Origin: Paludibacteraceae bacterium | Lineage (GTDB): Bacteria; Bacteroidota; Bacteroidia; Bacteroidales; Paludibacteraceae | NCBI GenBank assembly: GCA_017938155.1 | Contig: JAGBCD010000036.1 | Location: 42,317-106,316 of the forward strand | Reading direction: 5' to 3' | Length of the DNA: 64,000 bases | Shown: positions 9,070 to 18,505 of the stretch, piece by piece | Layout: every line of letters begins with the position of its first letter | Numbering within the stretch: position 1 is the stretch's first letter | Made by a program: the position numbers and the translations under genes | Notes under the pieces: model-generated | Seen by the model: the letters and a program-made list of their open reading frames with translations, nothing else | Database searches by the model: none | Told to the model about the DNA's origin: nothing

Positions 9070-10052
9070 AGCAAAAGATACCATATGTGATATTGGGTTC
9101 TACTGATTACTATTCAGTAGCATATTGTGATGTACTGGGGATGGAGGATGTCATCTATTGTTCTCGTTTTACGGACAGACAGACTTCGTTTTGGAGTCGT
9201 TTATTGACTCGTTTGACTTTTCATCCGTTGGTAAATCGTTATATAAAGACACCCTTCAAATCATGGGTGTACCCAAGGATGCTGGAGTTGCCGTATGATA
9301 GCGATGCGCCTATTTGCTTTTTGTTTTTTGAGTGTTGGTATTCGATTTTCACCACTTCTTATATGGAGTACTTGCGTTCAAAATATCCCAAGGCAACGTT
9401 TGTTTTGTATCTACAAGATTTGGTTCGTACCAATCCCGCTTTTGATATATCGGTTTTGCGTCACACGTTTGACCATATCTTGTCCTATGACCCCACTGAT
9501 AGCAAGAGGTATGGATTGCATTACTACCCTACACCTTATTCACGTTTTCCTATAGCAAACGCGCCTATTGAATATGACATCTGTTTTGTGGGTCATGCCA
9601 AAGATCGTTTGCATGAGTTGTTGCATGTTTATGAACAATGTACCGCCGTTGGTTTGCGTTGTGCCTTTTATATACAGGGTGTTCGTGAGGAAGATAAGCA
9701 ATACCAAGATACGATTGTGTACAACCATCCTATTCGTTATGTGGACAACCTGTCTTTGGTCGTTCGTTCGCGTTGTGTGTTGGAGATAGGACAACATGGA
9801 GGTACCAGCAATAGTTTACGTCAATGGGAAGCTATCATGTACGATAAGCATCTGCTAACCAATCATCGTGGTGTAGTGACTGCCCTATGGTACAACGAGC
9901 GTTACGTTCATCTGTTGGATGACTTGCATGGCAAAGACGATTATATGAGGTTGAAAGAATCGTTGCAGATACATGTGGACTATTCCAATGAGATAAAAGA
10001 TAGTTTATCACCCAAGCACTTGCTTGCATATATAGATGGATTGATAAAATGA
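9066..10052 (+). CDS. Putative glycosyltransferase (GT-B-like, CgeB/capsule type)
   Basis: 328 residues, soluble, no signal peptide. The N-terminus IPYVILGSTDYYSVAY and a central DICFVGHAKDRLHELL followed by a conserved C-terminal LEIGQHGGTSNSLRQWEA resemble the nucleotide-sugar-binding half of CgeB-like or LPS-core-type GT-B enzymes: strand, GxxxxR, and later a G-x-x-xRxxEA-like element. I do not recognise it with certainty. Overlaps its neighbours by 4 bp on both sides (ATGA), so it is a bona fide member of the polysaccharide operon, and transfer of one sugar of the repeat unit is the likely job. Confidence 0.6.
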   Translation: MKQKIPYVILGSTDYYSVAYCDVLGMEDVIYCSRFTDRQTSFWSRLLTRLTFHPLVNRYIKTPFKSWVYPRMLELPYDSDAPICFLFFECWYSIFTTSYMEYLRSKYPKATFVLYLQDLVRTNPAFDISVLRHTFDHILSYDPTDSKRYGLHYYPTPYSRFPIANAPIEYDICFVGHAKDRLHELLHVYEQCTAVGLRCAFYIQGVREEDKQYQDTIVYNHPIRYVDNLSLVVRSRCVLEIGQHGGTSNSLRQWEAIMYDKHLLTNHRGVVTALWYNERYVHLLDDLHGKDDYMRLKESLQIHVDYSNEIKDSLSPKHLLAYIDGLIK

Positions 10053-11344
10053 TGTTGTATTTGCCTTTCATATATTATAGTTTGTTGTTGCTTTATATCC
10101 TTCGCAAGCAGGGATTGAGTATCGCTGCATGTATGGTTGGTGTATATATGGTGACATCGTTTTTGTCTATCTTTTTGTATCATTTCACCGACTCGTTTGA
10201 GGACCTAACTATTTCTGTGGCTCCTGCTATCATGTACTGCATTGTGCCGACATTGGTAATATGGCCTTTTTATCGATTTAACAGCAATATCAAGCGTGAG
10301 ATTTCGTGCAACAACACCAGAGTTTTTGATATCCTATCGTATATCATGATTGGTTGTTTTGTGTTCAGTGTCTTGTTTTATGCTTCCGACTTGCTATACC
10401 TTCGTAACGTAGGTTTGGATATAGGTTCCCTTCGTGGTGATGAGGACTATTTGGCACGAGGTTCTCAGTCCCAGTCATCGGGTATCCTGCGCATGATAAG
10501 TAGTATATGCAATGCTATCGGTAGCATGTCGTCTATATCGTTGATATTATGTTTTTATAGTATCTGTTTTATGAAACGTAAGGCATGGTTCAATGCATTA
10601 TTGTTTTTGAGTTCCATGTCTTGTATTATCGTAGGTATCGTATCCATTGACCGTTCTATTATATTCTATTGGATCATTCGATTGATATTTATATTTGTCA
10701 TGTTCATTCCCTATTTTTCCAAACAAACACGGCGCATCATTACCATCAGTTCGCTGGGTATTTTGGGTATTGTAGGTATTTATTTGATAGTGCTTACCCT
10801 ATCGCGTTTTGGTAGCGAATCCATCAACTCGATCTTGTACTATTTTGGTCAAAACTATTTATATTTTTGTTGGTATTGGGACAATTATGTTCCTCCTGTA
10901 ACGAACTATGGTTTTTTCTGTCCTATTATCAGTCACTTCTTTTTGGACTGGGGATATCCTGTAGATGCGGTACCATTTGGTTTGTTGGTAAGTGATTCGG
11001 TAGGATATTTTGTGAACGTGTTCTATACCTTCATGGGTAGTATCATGTTATATTTAGGCAAAAGTTGGATTGTTCCATTGAGTATGGTGTTTATTGTATT
11101 GACCTTGTTGTTTATACGTAAAGATAACAAGATTACATTATATGATTTGATTTTTGTCTTTTTGTGGGCTCAGATTCCTTATTGCGGTGTTATTCTATAC
11201 TTGTACACGGAATATGTGTATGCCATGGGCTTCATGTTTGTGTTGTTGTACTGCATATGGGCACGTAGACGTGAGGGAGCACAAGGTTTGAAGGAATCGT
11301 CGGGTCCGTTTGTATATCATATCATCGAAGAAAAGAAAGAATGA
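10049..11344 (+). CDS. Repeat-unit polymerase-like membrane protein (Wzy-like)
   Basis: 431 residues with about 10-12 hydrophobic segments and a large periplasmic loop region near the middle (YYFGQNYLYFCWYWDNY onward), the general layout of O-antigen polymerases. Wzy proteins have little conserved sequence, so the call rests on topology and on context between a flippase-like gene and glycosyltransferases in a 4-bp-overlapping operon. The loop carries RFGSESINSILYY, typical of the oligosaccharide repeat unit polymerase group in Bacteroidetes. It would join lipid-linked repeat units in the periplasm. Confidence 0.7.
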   Translation: MMLYLPFIYYSLLLLYILRKQGLSIAACMVGVYMVTSFLSIFLYHFTDSFEDLTISVAPAIMYCIVPTLVIWPFYRFNSNIKREISCNNTRVFDILSYIMIGCFVFSVLFYASDLLYLRNVGLDIGSLRGDEDYLARGSQSQSSGILRMISSICNAIGSMSSISLILCFYSICFMKRKAWFNALLFLSSMSCIIVGIVSIDRSIIFYWIIRLIFIFVMFIPYFSKQTRRIITISSLGILGIVGIYLIVLTLSRFGSESINSILYYFGQNYLYFCWYWDNYVPPVTNYGFFCPIISHFFLDWGYPVDAVPFGLLVSDSVGYFVNVFYTFMGSIMLYLGKSWIVPLSMVFIVLTLLFIRKDNKITLYDLIFVFLWAQIPYCGVILYLYTEYVYAMGFMFVLLYCIWARRREGAQGLKESSGPFVYHIIEEKKE

Positions 11345-12471
11345 AACGTATACTTCATATAGCGCCTGGTATGGATTATGGCGGTATAGCATCGTTCATA
11401 CTGAACTACTATTCTCATTTTCCAGTAGGAAGTGTTCAGATGGATGTGTTGGGTGTATTTTCCGCGGATGCACCTCGTCGTGAGCAATTGGAAAAATTGG
11501 GCGGTCGGTATTCCTATGTAGGCACGTTCAGCAATATGCATCTATTGCGCAATATTATCGCATGGACTCGTTTTATCCGTCAAGGTAAGTATGATGTTGT
11601 GCACAGTCATTGCAATTTGGTGGGTGCTTGGATCGTGTTGGCAGCATGGATAGCTGGTGTACCAATCCGCGTGACTCATTCTCATAGTACGGGTTTGCTC
11701 AGTGGTAGTTTTATACAGCGCTGTTATGTAGGGCTGCGTCGTTGGATGATAAAGTGCCTTTCTACGCATTGTTTGGCATGTAGTCATGATGCTGGAATTG
11801 TTATGTATGGAAAGAATTTGAGTTTTGATGTACTCAACAATGGCATTGAAGTAGAAGAGTTTATAGACTCAGAAACGATAGATTTGAGTGATTTGCGTCA
11901 AGAATTGTCTATTCCTGTTGGGCATCGAGTATATACGTTGGTTGCTCGCATTAGTGAAGTAAAGAATCATGATTTTGCAGTAGATATTTTTCGATGGATA
12001 CATCAGATGGACCCCTCTGCAATTTTGTTGATTGGCGGTGCAGGTGGTGAGAATGATCCCACCGAGCGTCATTCTCCTACAGGTCCAGCAATGCATCGTA
12101 AGATACATGACTATGGTTTGGAATCACATGTTCGTATTGTAGGTCCTCGTAAGGATATGAAAGCCATCTACGCATTGACTGACTGCTGGTTGTTTCCTTC
12201 GTTGTACGAAGGTTTTTCGATAGCCTTATTGGAGTTGCAAGCATCGAGTATTCCAACTATCGTTTCGGATCGTGTAACGCGAGATTCTGATATAGGATTG
12301 GATTTGCTAACGTTTGTGTCATTGGATGAGTCGCCACAGGTTTGGGCTCAATTGGCATGCGCTACTCACAAAAGCATGTTGGGACATGAGACTATCTTAT
12401 CTGCCTTCAAGAAACGTTCATTGGATGTAGAATCCAACGTATCACAACTGGCACATATTTATGGAATTTAA
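11341..12471 (+). CDS. Glycosyltransferase family 4-like (EpsF-type)
   Basis: 376 residues, GT-B fold. N-terminal acceptor domain: ILHIAPGMDYGGIASFIL (the GG-x-x loop) and VVHSHCNLVG. C-terminal donor domain: VGPRKDMKAIYALTDCW then LFPSLYEGFSIALLELQA, the E-x7-E signature of GT1/GT4 retaining enzymes. Similar to EpsF-like enzymes of exopolysaccharide clusters. The start overlaps the polymerase-like gene by 4 bp. Sugar and acceptor cannot be assigned. Confidence 0.88.
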   Translation: MKRILHIAPGMDYGGIASFILNYYSHFPVGSVQMDVLGVFSADAPRREQLEKLGGRYSYVGTFSNMHLLRNIIAWTRFIRQGKYDVVHSHCNLVGAWIVLAAWIAGVPIRVTHSHSTGLLSGSFIQRCYVGLRRWMIKCLSTHCLACSHDAGIVMYGKNLSFDVLNNGIEVEEFIDSETIDLSDLRQELSIPVGHRVYTLVARISEVKNHDFAVDIFRWIHQMDPSAILLIGGAGGENDPTERHSPTGPAMHRKIHDYGLESHVRIVGPRKDMKAIYALTDCWLFPSLYEGFSIALLELQASSIPTIVSDRVTRDSDIGLDLLTFVSLDESPQVWAQLACATHKSMLGHETILSAFKKRSLDVESNVSQLAHIYGI

Positions 12472-12484
12472 GAAAATATAGTAT

Positions 12485-13471
12485 ATGCTCATTAGTTTTA
12501 TCATACCCGTTTATAATGCCTTGCCTTATTTGGAGCATTGTGTTCGTAGTATCTTGCAGCAAAGTTATCGCAAGATAGAAGTCATCTTGATAGATGATGG
12601 TTCTACGGATGATTCTGGTTTGTTGTGCGATCGTCTTGCACAGGAAGATGCGCGCATCCGCGTTCTACATCAAGCTAACCAAGGATTGTCTGCCACACGT
12701 AATAATGGAATCAAAGCAGCTCAAGGAGATTACGTTGTATGCGTGGACAGCGATGACTACTGGTGGGCTAATGATGATTTGGCTTATTTGGTTTCAATGG
12801 TTCAGTCCAATCCTTTGTTGGAAGTGATTGGATTCAATTGCCGTTATTACTATTCCGAATCCTCTCGTGTAGTAGATTGGCAACCTTACGATGCTCAATT
12901 GGCATTGGAGAGCAGCATGCAAAAAGCCTTTTGTCTGTTGAATGCTTCAGGTACAGTCCCCATGTCTGCGTGTATGAAACTGATTAAACGAGAGACGTTG
13001 TTGAAACATAACCTATTTTTCCCTATTGGTTTGATAGGAGAAGATATTCCTTGGTTTGTTGATTTGGTAGAGCATATTCAATCCTGTTGCTTTGTCAATC
13101 GTTATGTGTATGTCTATCGTCAAAATGTTTCCAATTCTATCACGCAGTCGCATGTAGATAAACGTTTTGAGCATTTGATGTACATTATTGAGAGCGAAGT
13201 AGAGAAAGTTGGCAAGCGGAATATAGAATCCGCCACAAAAGATTCTCTCTATTCATTCTTGGCCTATGAGTTGAGTATTCTCTACTCCATCGTGGCAGAC
13301 ACGAAAGATGCAGAGAACAACCGTAAGCGATTGGGTAGATATGCATGGTTGTTGCAATACACGACCAATCCCAAAGTAAAGAAGGCATCTTATGTCCATC
13401 GTTTGATAGGTTTGCGTGGCATGGAATGGGTGCTTCGCATATATAATAAAATGCGTGAACGCATCAAATAA
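12485..13471 (+). CDS. Glycosyltransferase family 2
   Basis: 328 residues, GT-A fold. Starts MLISFIIPVYNALPYLEHC, then EVILIDDGSTDDSG near residues 36-49, NQGLSATRNNGIKAA and the catalytic metal-binding CVDSDDYW near residues 82-89. All are classic inverting GT2 motifs, complete and in order. Typical enzymes add one hexose or N-acetylhexosamine from a UDP-sugar at the cytoplasmic face of the membrane. The gap to the preceding gene is 13 bp. Confidence 0.92.
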   Translation: MLISFIIPVYNALPYLEHCVRSILQQSYRKIEVILIDDGSTDDSGLLCDRLAQEDARIRVLHQANQGLSATRNNGIKAAQGDYVVCVDSDDYWWANDDLAYLVSMVQSNPLLEVIGFNCRYYYSESSRVVDWQPYDAQLALESSMQKAFCLLNASGTVPMSACMKLIKRETLLKHNLFFPIGLIGEDIPWFVDLVEHIQSCCFVNRYVYVYRQNVSNSITQSHVDKRFEHLMYIIESEVEKVGKRNIESATKDSLYSFLAYELSILYSIVADTKDAENNRKRLGRYAWLLQYTTNPKVKKASYVHRLIGLRGMEWVLRIYNKMRERIK

Positions 13472-13484
13472 TAGTTAGGAATAT

Positions 13485-14636
13485 ATGTCGAAATTGAAAC
13501 TGATACGTTGTTCTACCATTCCCCTTTCGTTGAATATCTTCTGCAAGGGGCTTTTGGAGCATTTATCTCAAGACTATGAAGTGGTAGCCTTATCGTCTCC
13601 GGGTAAGGATTTGGACGAGGTACGTATTCGTGAAGGCGTTCGTACCATTGGGGTAGCAATGGAACGCAAGATATCGTTGTGGCGTGACCTTCTTTCGTTG
13701 TTGCGTTTGATAGCTGTCTTTCGCCGCGAGCGTCCTGATGTGGTGCATAGTATGACTCCTAAGGCAGGTCTATTGTGCATGTTGGCAAGCAAACTGACCG
13801 GAGTACCAGTACGTATTCACACGTTTACGGGTTTGGTCTTTCCTACTGTTTCGGGTTGGAAGCAAAAAATATTGATAGCCACCGACCGCATCACATGTGG
13901 GTGTGCGACCCATGTCATTCCCGAGGGCGAAGGAGTGAAAAATGATTTATTGAAGTATGGCATCACCAGCAAGCCGCTACAGGTGCTGGGATATGGTAAT
14001 ATACGTGGTATAGATTTGAATTATTATCGTTGTGATGAATCAATACAAGGACAAGCGCAAGAGATACGGCAACGTTATGATAATGCTTTTATTTTTTTGT
14101 ATGTAGGGCGTATTTTGGATGAGAAAGGCATTAGAGAATTGGCTACTGCCTACAAACGTTTTGACGAGGCGCATGCACATAGTCGATTGTTATTGGTAGG
14201 TCCAATTGATACACAAGGGGGCTTGGATTCCGAGACCTTATCCATGATATTAGAGCACCCACATATTGAGCAGATAGGTTTCCTACCAGATGTTCGAGCC
14301 TATTATGCAGCCAGTGATTGTTTTGTTTTTCCAAGTTATCGTGAAGGATTTCCAAATGTAGTAATCGAAGCGGGCGCTATGTCATTGCCTTGTATAGTAA
14401 CCGACATCAATGGCTCGAGAGAGATTATACAACATAACAAGACCGGTTTAGTGGTAGAAGTGAAAAATGAGACAGCATTGTATGAAGCAATGGAGTATAT
14501 GTACACACATCCTATAGAAGCAAAGCAAATGAGTGCACAAGCTTGTACATGGGTCAAAGAGCACTATGAACAGTCATATGTATGGAGTTGTTTGGAGACG
14601 TACTATAAACAAGTCATAAAAGAAAAAATGAAATAA
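13485..14636 (+). CDS. Glycosyltransferase family 4
   Basis: 383 residues, GT-B fold. DVVHSMTPKAGLLCMLAS near residues 87-104, RIHTFTGLVFPT, then donor-domain features IFLYVGRILDEKGIRELA and CFVFPSYREGFPNVVIEAGA with the E-x7-E pair. Closest by eye to the WbpT/PglA-like group that adds the second sugar to an undecaprenyl-PP-linked bacillosamine-type sugar. That would fit the PglC-type initiating enzyme encoded 0.6 kb downstream, but the substrate is inference. Confidence 0.88.
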   Translation: MSKLKLIRCSTIPLSLNIFCKGLLEHLSQDYEVVALSSPGKDLDEVRIREGVRTIGVAMERKISLWRDLLSLLRLIAVFRRERPDVVHSMTPKAGLLCMLASKLTGVPVRIHTFTGLVFPTVSGWKQKILIATDRITCGCATHVIPEGEGVKNDLLKYGITSKPLQVLGYGNIRGIDLNYYRCDESIQGQAQEIRQRYDNAFIFLYVGRILDEKGIRELATAYKRFDEAHAHSRLLLVGPIDTQGGLDSETLSMILEHPHIEQIGFLPDVRAYYAASDCFVFPSYREGFPNVVIEAGAMSLPCIVTDINGSREIIQHNKTGLVVEVKNETALYEAMEYMYTHPIEAKQMSAQACTWVKEHYEQSYVWSCLETYYKQVIKEKMK

Positions 14637-14643
14637 AAGTCAG

Positions 14644-15228
14644 ATGCTATATACACTTGCACATAAAATTCAGCACCATTTGCCATGGTTATGGGAGATG
14701 ATTGAGGATATCAACTCGTGGCTTTTTTCTATACGCTATGGTCATCGCCTAAAGGGGCATGAAAAGATGTTTGAAGGATTGCACGATGATTATATCGTTC
14801 GGGCAGCCACTATTGACGATGCCAAAATGATGGAGCATTTTTTTGACCAACAAAGCGAGTATAATCTTCGTTTTTTCCATCCACACAAGTTTGACGCAAC
14901 CAGTTTGTTGAAATTGTTGAAGAGGCGTTCGATGTTGATGTACTTGGTGTGTGATAAAGAAGGAGGTATGGTGGGTTACTTTTTCATACGTTGTTTTTTC
15001 ATAAGCAAAGGCTTTAGGGGGTATATAGTAGATGAAAGGCAGCAAAAACGTGGAATAGGCAAGTTGATGGGCAAAGGATTTGCTGTCGTATGCCAAGCAT
15101 TGCAGTTTCCCACATACAAGACCATATCCAAAGACAATCCTGCATCACTGGCATTGGCACACGCGGTATGCAAAGTGGAGGTATTGGAAGAATTGCCAAA
15201 TAATGAACTCTATATACGTTGCAATTGA
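14644..15228 (+). CDS. GNAT-family N-acetyltransferase
   Basis: 194 residues. The acetyl-CoA pyrophosphate-binding signature appears as ERQQKRGIGKLMGKG (R/Q-x-x-G-x-G/A), preceded by the usual beta-strands (GGMVGYFFIRCFF, YIVDER) and followed by TISKDNPASLALAHAV, where family members carry the Asn after the last strand. About 50 N-terminal residues precede the fold. Placed between a GT4 and the initiating sugar transferase, it probably acetylates an amino-sugar nucleotide made by the neighbouring aminotransferase, in place of the left-handed-helix PglD acetyltransferase usual in bacillosamine-type clusters. That substitution is inference. Confidence 0.8.
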   Translation: MLYTLAHKIQHHLPWLWEMIEDINSWLFSIRYGHRLKGHEKMFEGLHDDYIVRAATIDDAKMMEHFFDQQSEYNLRFFHPHKFDATSLLKLLKRRSMLMYLVCDKEGGMVGYFFIRCFFISKGFRGYIVDERQQKRGIGKLMGKGFAVVCQALQFPTYKTISKDNPASLALAHAVCKVEVLEELPNNELYIRCN

Positions 15229-15230
15229 TT

Positions 15231-15842
15231 ATGTGGATAAAATATATATTTGATCGTGTAGTATCGTTGGTTGGCTTGTTGTTGATATGGCCATTGTTGT
15301 TGGTGTTGGTGTTGATGATTCGTCGTTCGATGCCAGGTGCTCCAGCTATTTTTAAGCAACAGCGCGTGGGCAAAGATGGCCGTTTGTTTACAATGTACAA
15401 GTTTAGAACGATGGTACCCCATCATGGTGGTAGTAGTGTGAGTGTGGCAGGCGAGAATCGTATTACCCCATTAGGGGAGAAACTTCGTCGTTACAAATTG
15501 GATGAACTCCCCGAATTGTGGAATATATTGATTGGCGATATGTCGTTTGTCGGTCCTCGTCCAGATGTTCCTGGTTATGCGGACTGTTTGGAGGGAGAGG
15601 ATCGAGAAATTTTGAATCTCCGTCCCGGTATCACAGGTCCAGCGTCATTGAAGTATAGGAATGAGGAAGAATTGTTGGCCAAAGTGGAAGATCCTATTGC
15701 CTATAATGATGAAGTTATTTACCCAGACAAGGTTCGACTGAATCGCTATTATTACCATCATTATTCCTTTGTGATGGATCTTCGCATGATTTTTGCTACG
15801 GTATTGGGAAAAAAGATTTTGTATAATAATGAATGGATATAA
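15231..15842 (+). CDS. Polyprenyl-phosphate sugar-1-phosphate transferase (PglC/WcaJ type initiating enzyme)
   Basis: 203 residues from the ATG at 15231 (an upstream TTG at 15219 would overlap the GNAT gene). Single N-terminal re-entrant membrane helix (VSLVGLLLIWPLLLVLVLM), then FKQQRVGKDGRLF, YKFRTM, and the catalytic region DELPELWNILIGDMSFVGPR. This is the minimal monotopic phosphoglycosyl transferase fold, as in PglC, without the large N-terminal membrane domain of WbaP/WcaJ. It transfers a sugar-1-phosphate to undecaprenyl phosphate and so starts repeat-unit synthesis. Confidence 0.92.
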   Translation: MWIKYIFDRVVSLVGLLLIWPLLLVLVLMIRRSMPGAPAIFKQQRVGKDGRLFTMYKFRTMVPHHGGSSVSVAGENRITPLGEKLRRYKLDELPELWNILIGDMSFVGPRPDVPGYADCLEGEDREILNLRPGITGPASLKYRNEEELLAKVEDPIAYNDEVIYPDKVRLNRYYYHHYSFVMDLRMIFATVLGKKILYNNEWI

Positions 15843-15846
15843 GATT

Positions 15847-17052
15847 ATGAACAAACGAATATATTTATGCTTGGCCCATATGTCAGGGAATGAGCAAAAG
15901 TACATTGATGAAGCCTTTGAAAGTAATTGGGTAGTACCATTGGGGCCTAATGTAGATGGTTTTGAAGCAGACTTGCATCATTTTATGTTGAAGGATCATC
16001 CACAATTGGAGCACAAACAGGTAGTTGCTCTCAGTTCGGGAACAGCTGCCATCCATCTGGCTTTGTTGGGATGCGGTGTCGGTCCTGGTGATGAGGTATG
16101 CGTACAATCGTTCACTTTCTGTGCCAGTTGCAATCCTGTTCGTTATGTAGGTGGAGTACCAATCCTGATTGATTCAGAGCCTGATACCTGGAACATGGAC
16201 CCTACCCTTTTGGAGCAAGCTATCGTGGAGCGCAAATCTGTCACAGGTCGTTATCCTAAAGCTATTATCGTGGTAGCATTGTATGGTATGCCATATAATA
16301 TAGAAGCGATTATGGATATTGCCAATCGTTATGGTATCCCTGTGATTGAGGATGCCGCTGAAGGATTAGGTAGTCGTTTTGAAGGACAAGCCTTAGGCAC
16401 TTTTGGAGCGTATGGTGTATTGTCTTTTAATGGTAATAAGATGATTACCACCTCTGGCGGAGGAGCATTGATTTGTCCAGATATGGATAGCAAGACCCGT
16501 ACACTATTCTATGCTACACAAGCAAGGGATAATTATCCTTATTACGAACACACGCATATTGGTTATAACTACCGATTGAGTAATATCTGTGCGGGTATTG
16601 GTCGTGGTCAAATGACCATATTGAATGAACATATTGCTCACCATCAACGTTTGGCGAAGATGTATGAAAAAGCGTTGGATGGTATTTCGGGTCTTTCATA
16701 TCACACGAACCCAGATTCCCGTTATGAGAGCAACTATTGGTTGAGTTGTATCACCTTGGATGAGCAGGTACATGTAGTGGGAGAAGAAGAGGTAACTATA
16801 GCACCGCAACCCATAGCACCGAATAGAAACATAGAAGCATTGCGTATATACATGGACAAAGCTGGTATAGAGACACGTCCTTTGTGGAAACCAATGCACT
16901 TGCAGCCTATATATGCAGATGCTCCAGCATATTTGAATGGAGTAAGCGAACATTTGTTTAGAATCGGCTTATGTTTACCTTCCGGTCCTATGGTGACAGA
17001 TGAAGATTTTGAGTACATCATCAAGACTCTTAAACAAGCTATTATACAATAA
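15847..17052 (+). CDS. DegT/DnrJ/EryC1 (PglE-type) sugar aminotransferase
   Basis: 401 residues from ATG 15847; an in-frame upstream start would overlap the sugar transferase and is unlikely. N-terminus RIYLCLAHMSGNEQKYI, the PLP-phosphate-binding SSGTAAIHLALL near residues 63-74, the aspartate in VIEDAAEGLGSR and the internal aldimine Lys198 in SFNGNKMITTSGGG. Closest to UDP-4-keto-6-deoxy-GlcNAc 4-aminotransferases (PglE type). With the PglC-type transferase and the acetyltransferase it suggests a diacetamido- or acetamido-trideoxyhexose as first sugar. The matching 4,6-dehydratase (PglF) is not in the window. Confidence 0.88.
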   Translation: MNKRIYLCLAHMSGNEQKYIDEAFESNWVVPLGPNVDGFEADLHHFMLKDHPQLEHKQVVALSSGTAAIHLALLGCGVGPGDEVCVQSFTFCASCNPVRYVGGVPILIDSEPDTWNMDPTLLEQAIVERKSVTGRYPKAIIVVALYGMPYNIEAIMDIANRYGIPVIEDAAEGLGSRFEGQALGTFGAYGVLSFNGNKMITTSGGGALICPDMDSKTRTLFYATQARDNYPYYEHTHIGYNYRLSNICAGIGRGQMTILNEHIAHHQRLAKMYEKALDGISGLSYHTNPDSRYESNYWLSCITLDEQVHVVGEEEVTIAPQPIAPNRNIEALRIYMDKAGIETRPLWKPMHLQPIYADAPAYLNGVSEHLFRIGLCLPSGPMVTDEDFEYIIKTLKQAIIQ

Positions 17053-17077
17053 AGTAACTATATAAATCGAACAAGAT

Positions 17078-18043
17078 ATGGCATTTTTTGGATTATTCAA
17101 GAGCAAAGAAGCTCAAAAAGAGACGTTAGATAAAGGTTTAGAAAAGAGCAAGACATCCGTTTTGGGTAAGATAGGTCGAGCAATAGCCGGCAAATCTACT
17201 GTTGATGACGATGTATTGGACGAATTGGAAGAGGCACTGATTACCTCAGACGTTGGTGTAGAGACTACCTTGCGCATCATAGAACGTGTACAACAACGCG
17301 TAGCGAAAGATAAGTATCTCAATACAGCAGAGTTGAACAGAATATTGGTAGAAGAAACTTCCTCTCTACTGGCAGAGAATGAGTTGTCCGATGGTATGAA
17401 GGGGAGCTATGGTGAAGGCAGTGATGGCAATCCTTATGTAATCATGGTAGTGGGTGTGAATGGTGTGGGCAAGACTACAACGATAGGCAAACTGGCTCAT
17501 CAATTCAAATCTGCAGGCAAGAAAGTCTATTTGGGTGCAGCCGATACCTTCCGAGCAGCAGCAGTAGAGCAATTATGTATATGGGGTGAACGTGTAGGCG
17601 TCCCTGTAATTAAGCAACAGCAAGGCTCCGACCCTGCTTCTGTAGCATACGATACGTTAGCCTCAGCCAAAGCCAATGGCGCAGATGTCGTCATCATAGA
17701 CACAGCAGGTCGATTGCATAACAAGATCAACTTGATGAATGAGTTGAGCAAGATAAAGAACGTGATGCAAAAGATCGTTCCTAATGCTCCTCATGATGTG
17801 ATGTTGGTATTGGATGGCAGTACGGGTCAAAATGCTTTTGAGCAAGCTAAACAATTCACCAAAGCTACACAAGTCACTTCGTTAGCAGTAACCAAATTGG
17901 ATGGTACAGCCAAAGGAGGTGTAGTAATTGGCATTAGTGACCAATTCCATATTCCAGTTCGTTTTATCGGTTTAGGCGAACAAATGGATGACTTGCAAGT
18001 ATTCAATCGTGAAGATTTTGTAAGTAGTTTGTTAGGAGTATAG
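17078..18043 (+). CDS. ftsY: Signal recognition particle receptor FtsY
   Basis: 321 residues, NG domains only, without the long acidic A domain of enteric FtsY; short N-terminal FFGLFKSK helix as in many Bacteroidetes. N domain about residues 20-105; GTPase motifs GVNGVGKTT (126-134), DTFRAAAVEQL, DTAGRLHNK, TKLDGTAKGG, and the C-terminal GEQMDDLQVF. It docks SRP-ribosome complexes at the inner membrane. It lies 25 bp after the aminotransferase with no TAnnTTTG element in the gap, so it appears to be transcribed with the polysaccharide operon. Confidence 0.96.
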   Translation: MAFFGLFKSKEAQKETLDKGLEKSKTSVLGKIGRAIAGKSTVDDDVLDELEEALITSDVGVETTLRIIERVQQRVAKDKYLNTAELNRILVEETSSLLAENELSDGMKGSYGEGSDGNPYVIMVVGVNGVGKTTTIGKLAHQFKSAGKKVYLGAADTFRAAAVEQLCIWGERVGVPVIKQQQGSDPASVAYDTLASAKANGADVVIIDTAGRLHNKINLMNELSKIKNVMQKIVPNAPHDVMLVLDGSTGQNAFEQAKQFTKATQVTSLAVTKLDGTAKGGVVIGISDQFHIPVRFIGLGEQMDDLQVFNREDFVSSLLGV

Positions 18044-18480
18044 CGCGTTCGGTAACGAGGTTGCACGAATGATATCGCTCTGCTCGCGCGTTCGACAATA
18101 AGGTCGCATTGACCGATGACCTCGTCATCGTTGGGGCGACTTATGTCTCCGCTTCTCCCAAAAGCAAACAGATAAATCTTGGTTTACTTTTGGGTACCCA
18201 GATTGGGGCGACTCGTACCTCCGCTTCTCCTTCTCCCCATAACAAACAGACGATGTCTTGGTTTGTTATGGGGGACCCCGATTTGAAAGCAAACAGACAC
18301 AGTCTTGGTTTGCTTTGGGGGTGACAGACCCCTCCGCCCTGCGGGCACCTCCCCTAACTTAGGGGAGGAGTTGTGAGTGATGAAACCTTGAAACAGCGAA
18401 GCGGTGAAACAAGCATCTCTGATGCGTGAAACTTTGAAACTTTGTAGCAATCGTTTGAGCGAATTTACAAAATTCTTAAT
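18044..18480 (+). repeat. Composite intergenic repeat, copy B (full length)
   Basis: Modules in order: a GCGTTCGGTAACGAGGTTGC-type arm; a TTGACCGATGACCTCGTCAT arm; three AGCAAAC-type hairpins (18157-18194, 18235-18273, 18287-18316); a stretch with the inverted repeat CTCCCCTAACTTAGGGGAG (18351-18369); and the GAAAC module (18381-18453) in plus orientation. It fills the gap between the convergent ftsY and the 2861-residue protein gene. Open frames crossing it have no family features and are treated as spurious. Confidence 0.9.
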
Positions 18481-18505
18481 TCATCAATCTCAATTATCAT
18501 CGTCT

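Noticed and set aside
15793-15846. N-terminal extension of the aminotransferase to 15793
   Set aside because: Would overlap the sugar transferase by 50 bp; ATG 15847 gives the usual N-terminus.
18109-18450. Open frames in repeat copy B on both strands (about 70-90 codons)
   Set aside because: They follow the repeat sequence and recur in shifted form in other copies (same FHRF / FKVS-like phrases from the GAAAC module). No family features; coding by chance from repeat DNA.
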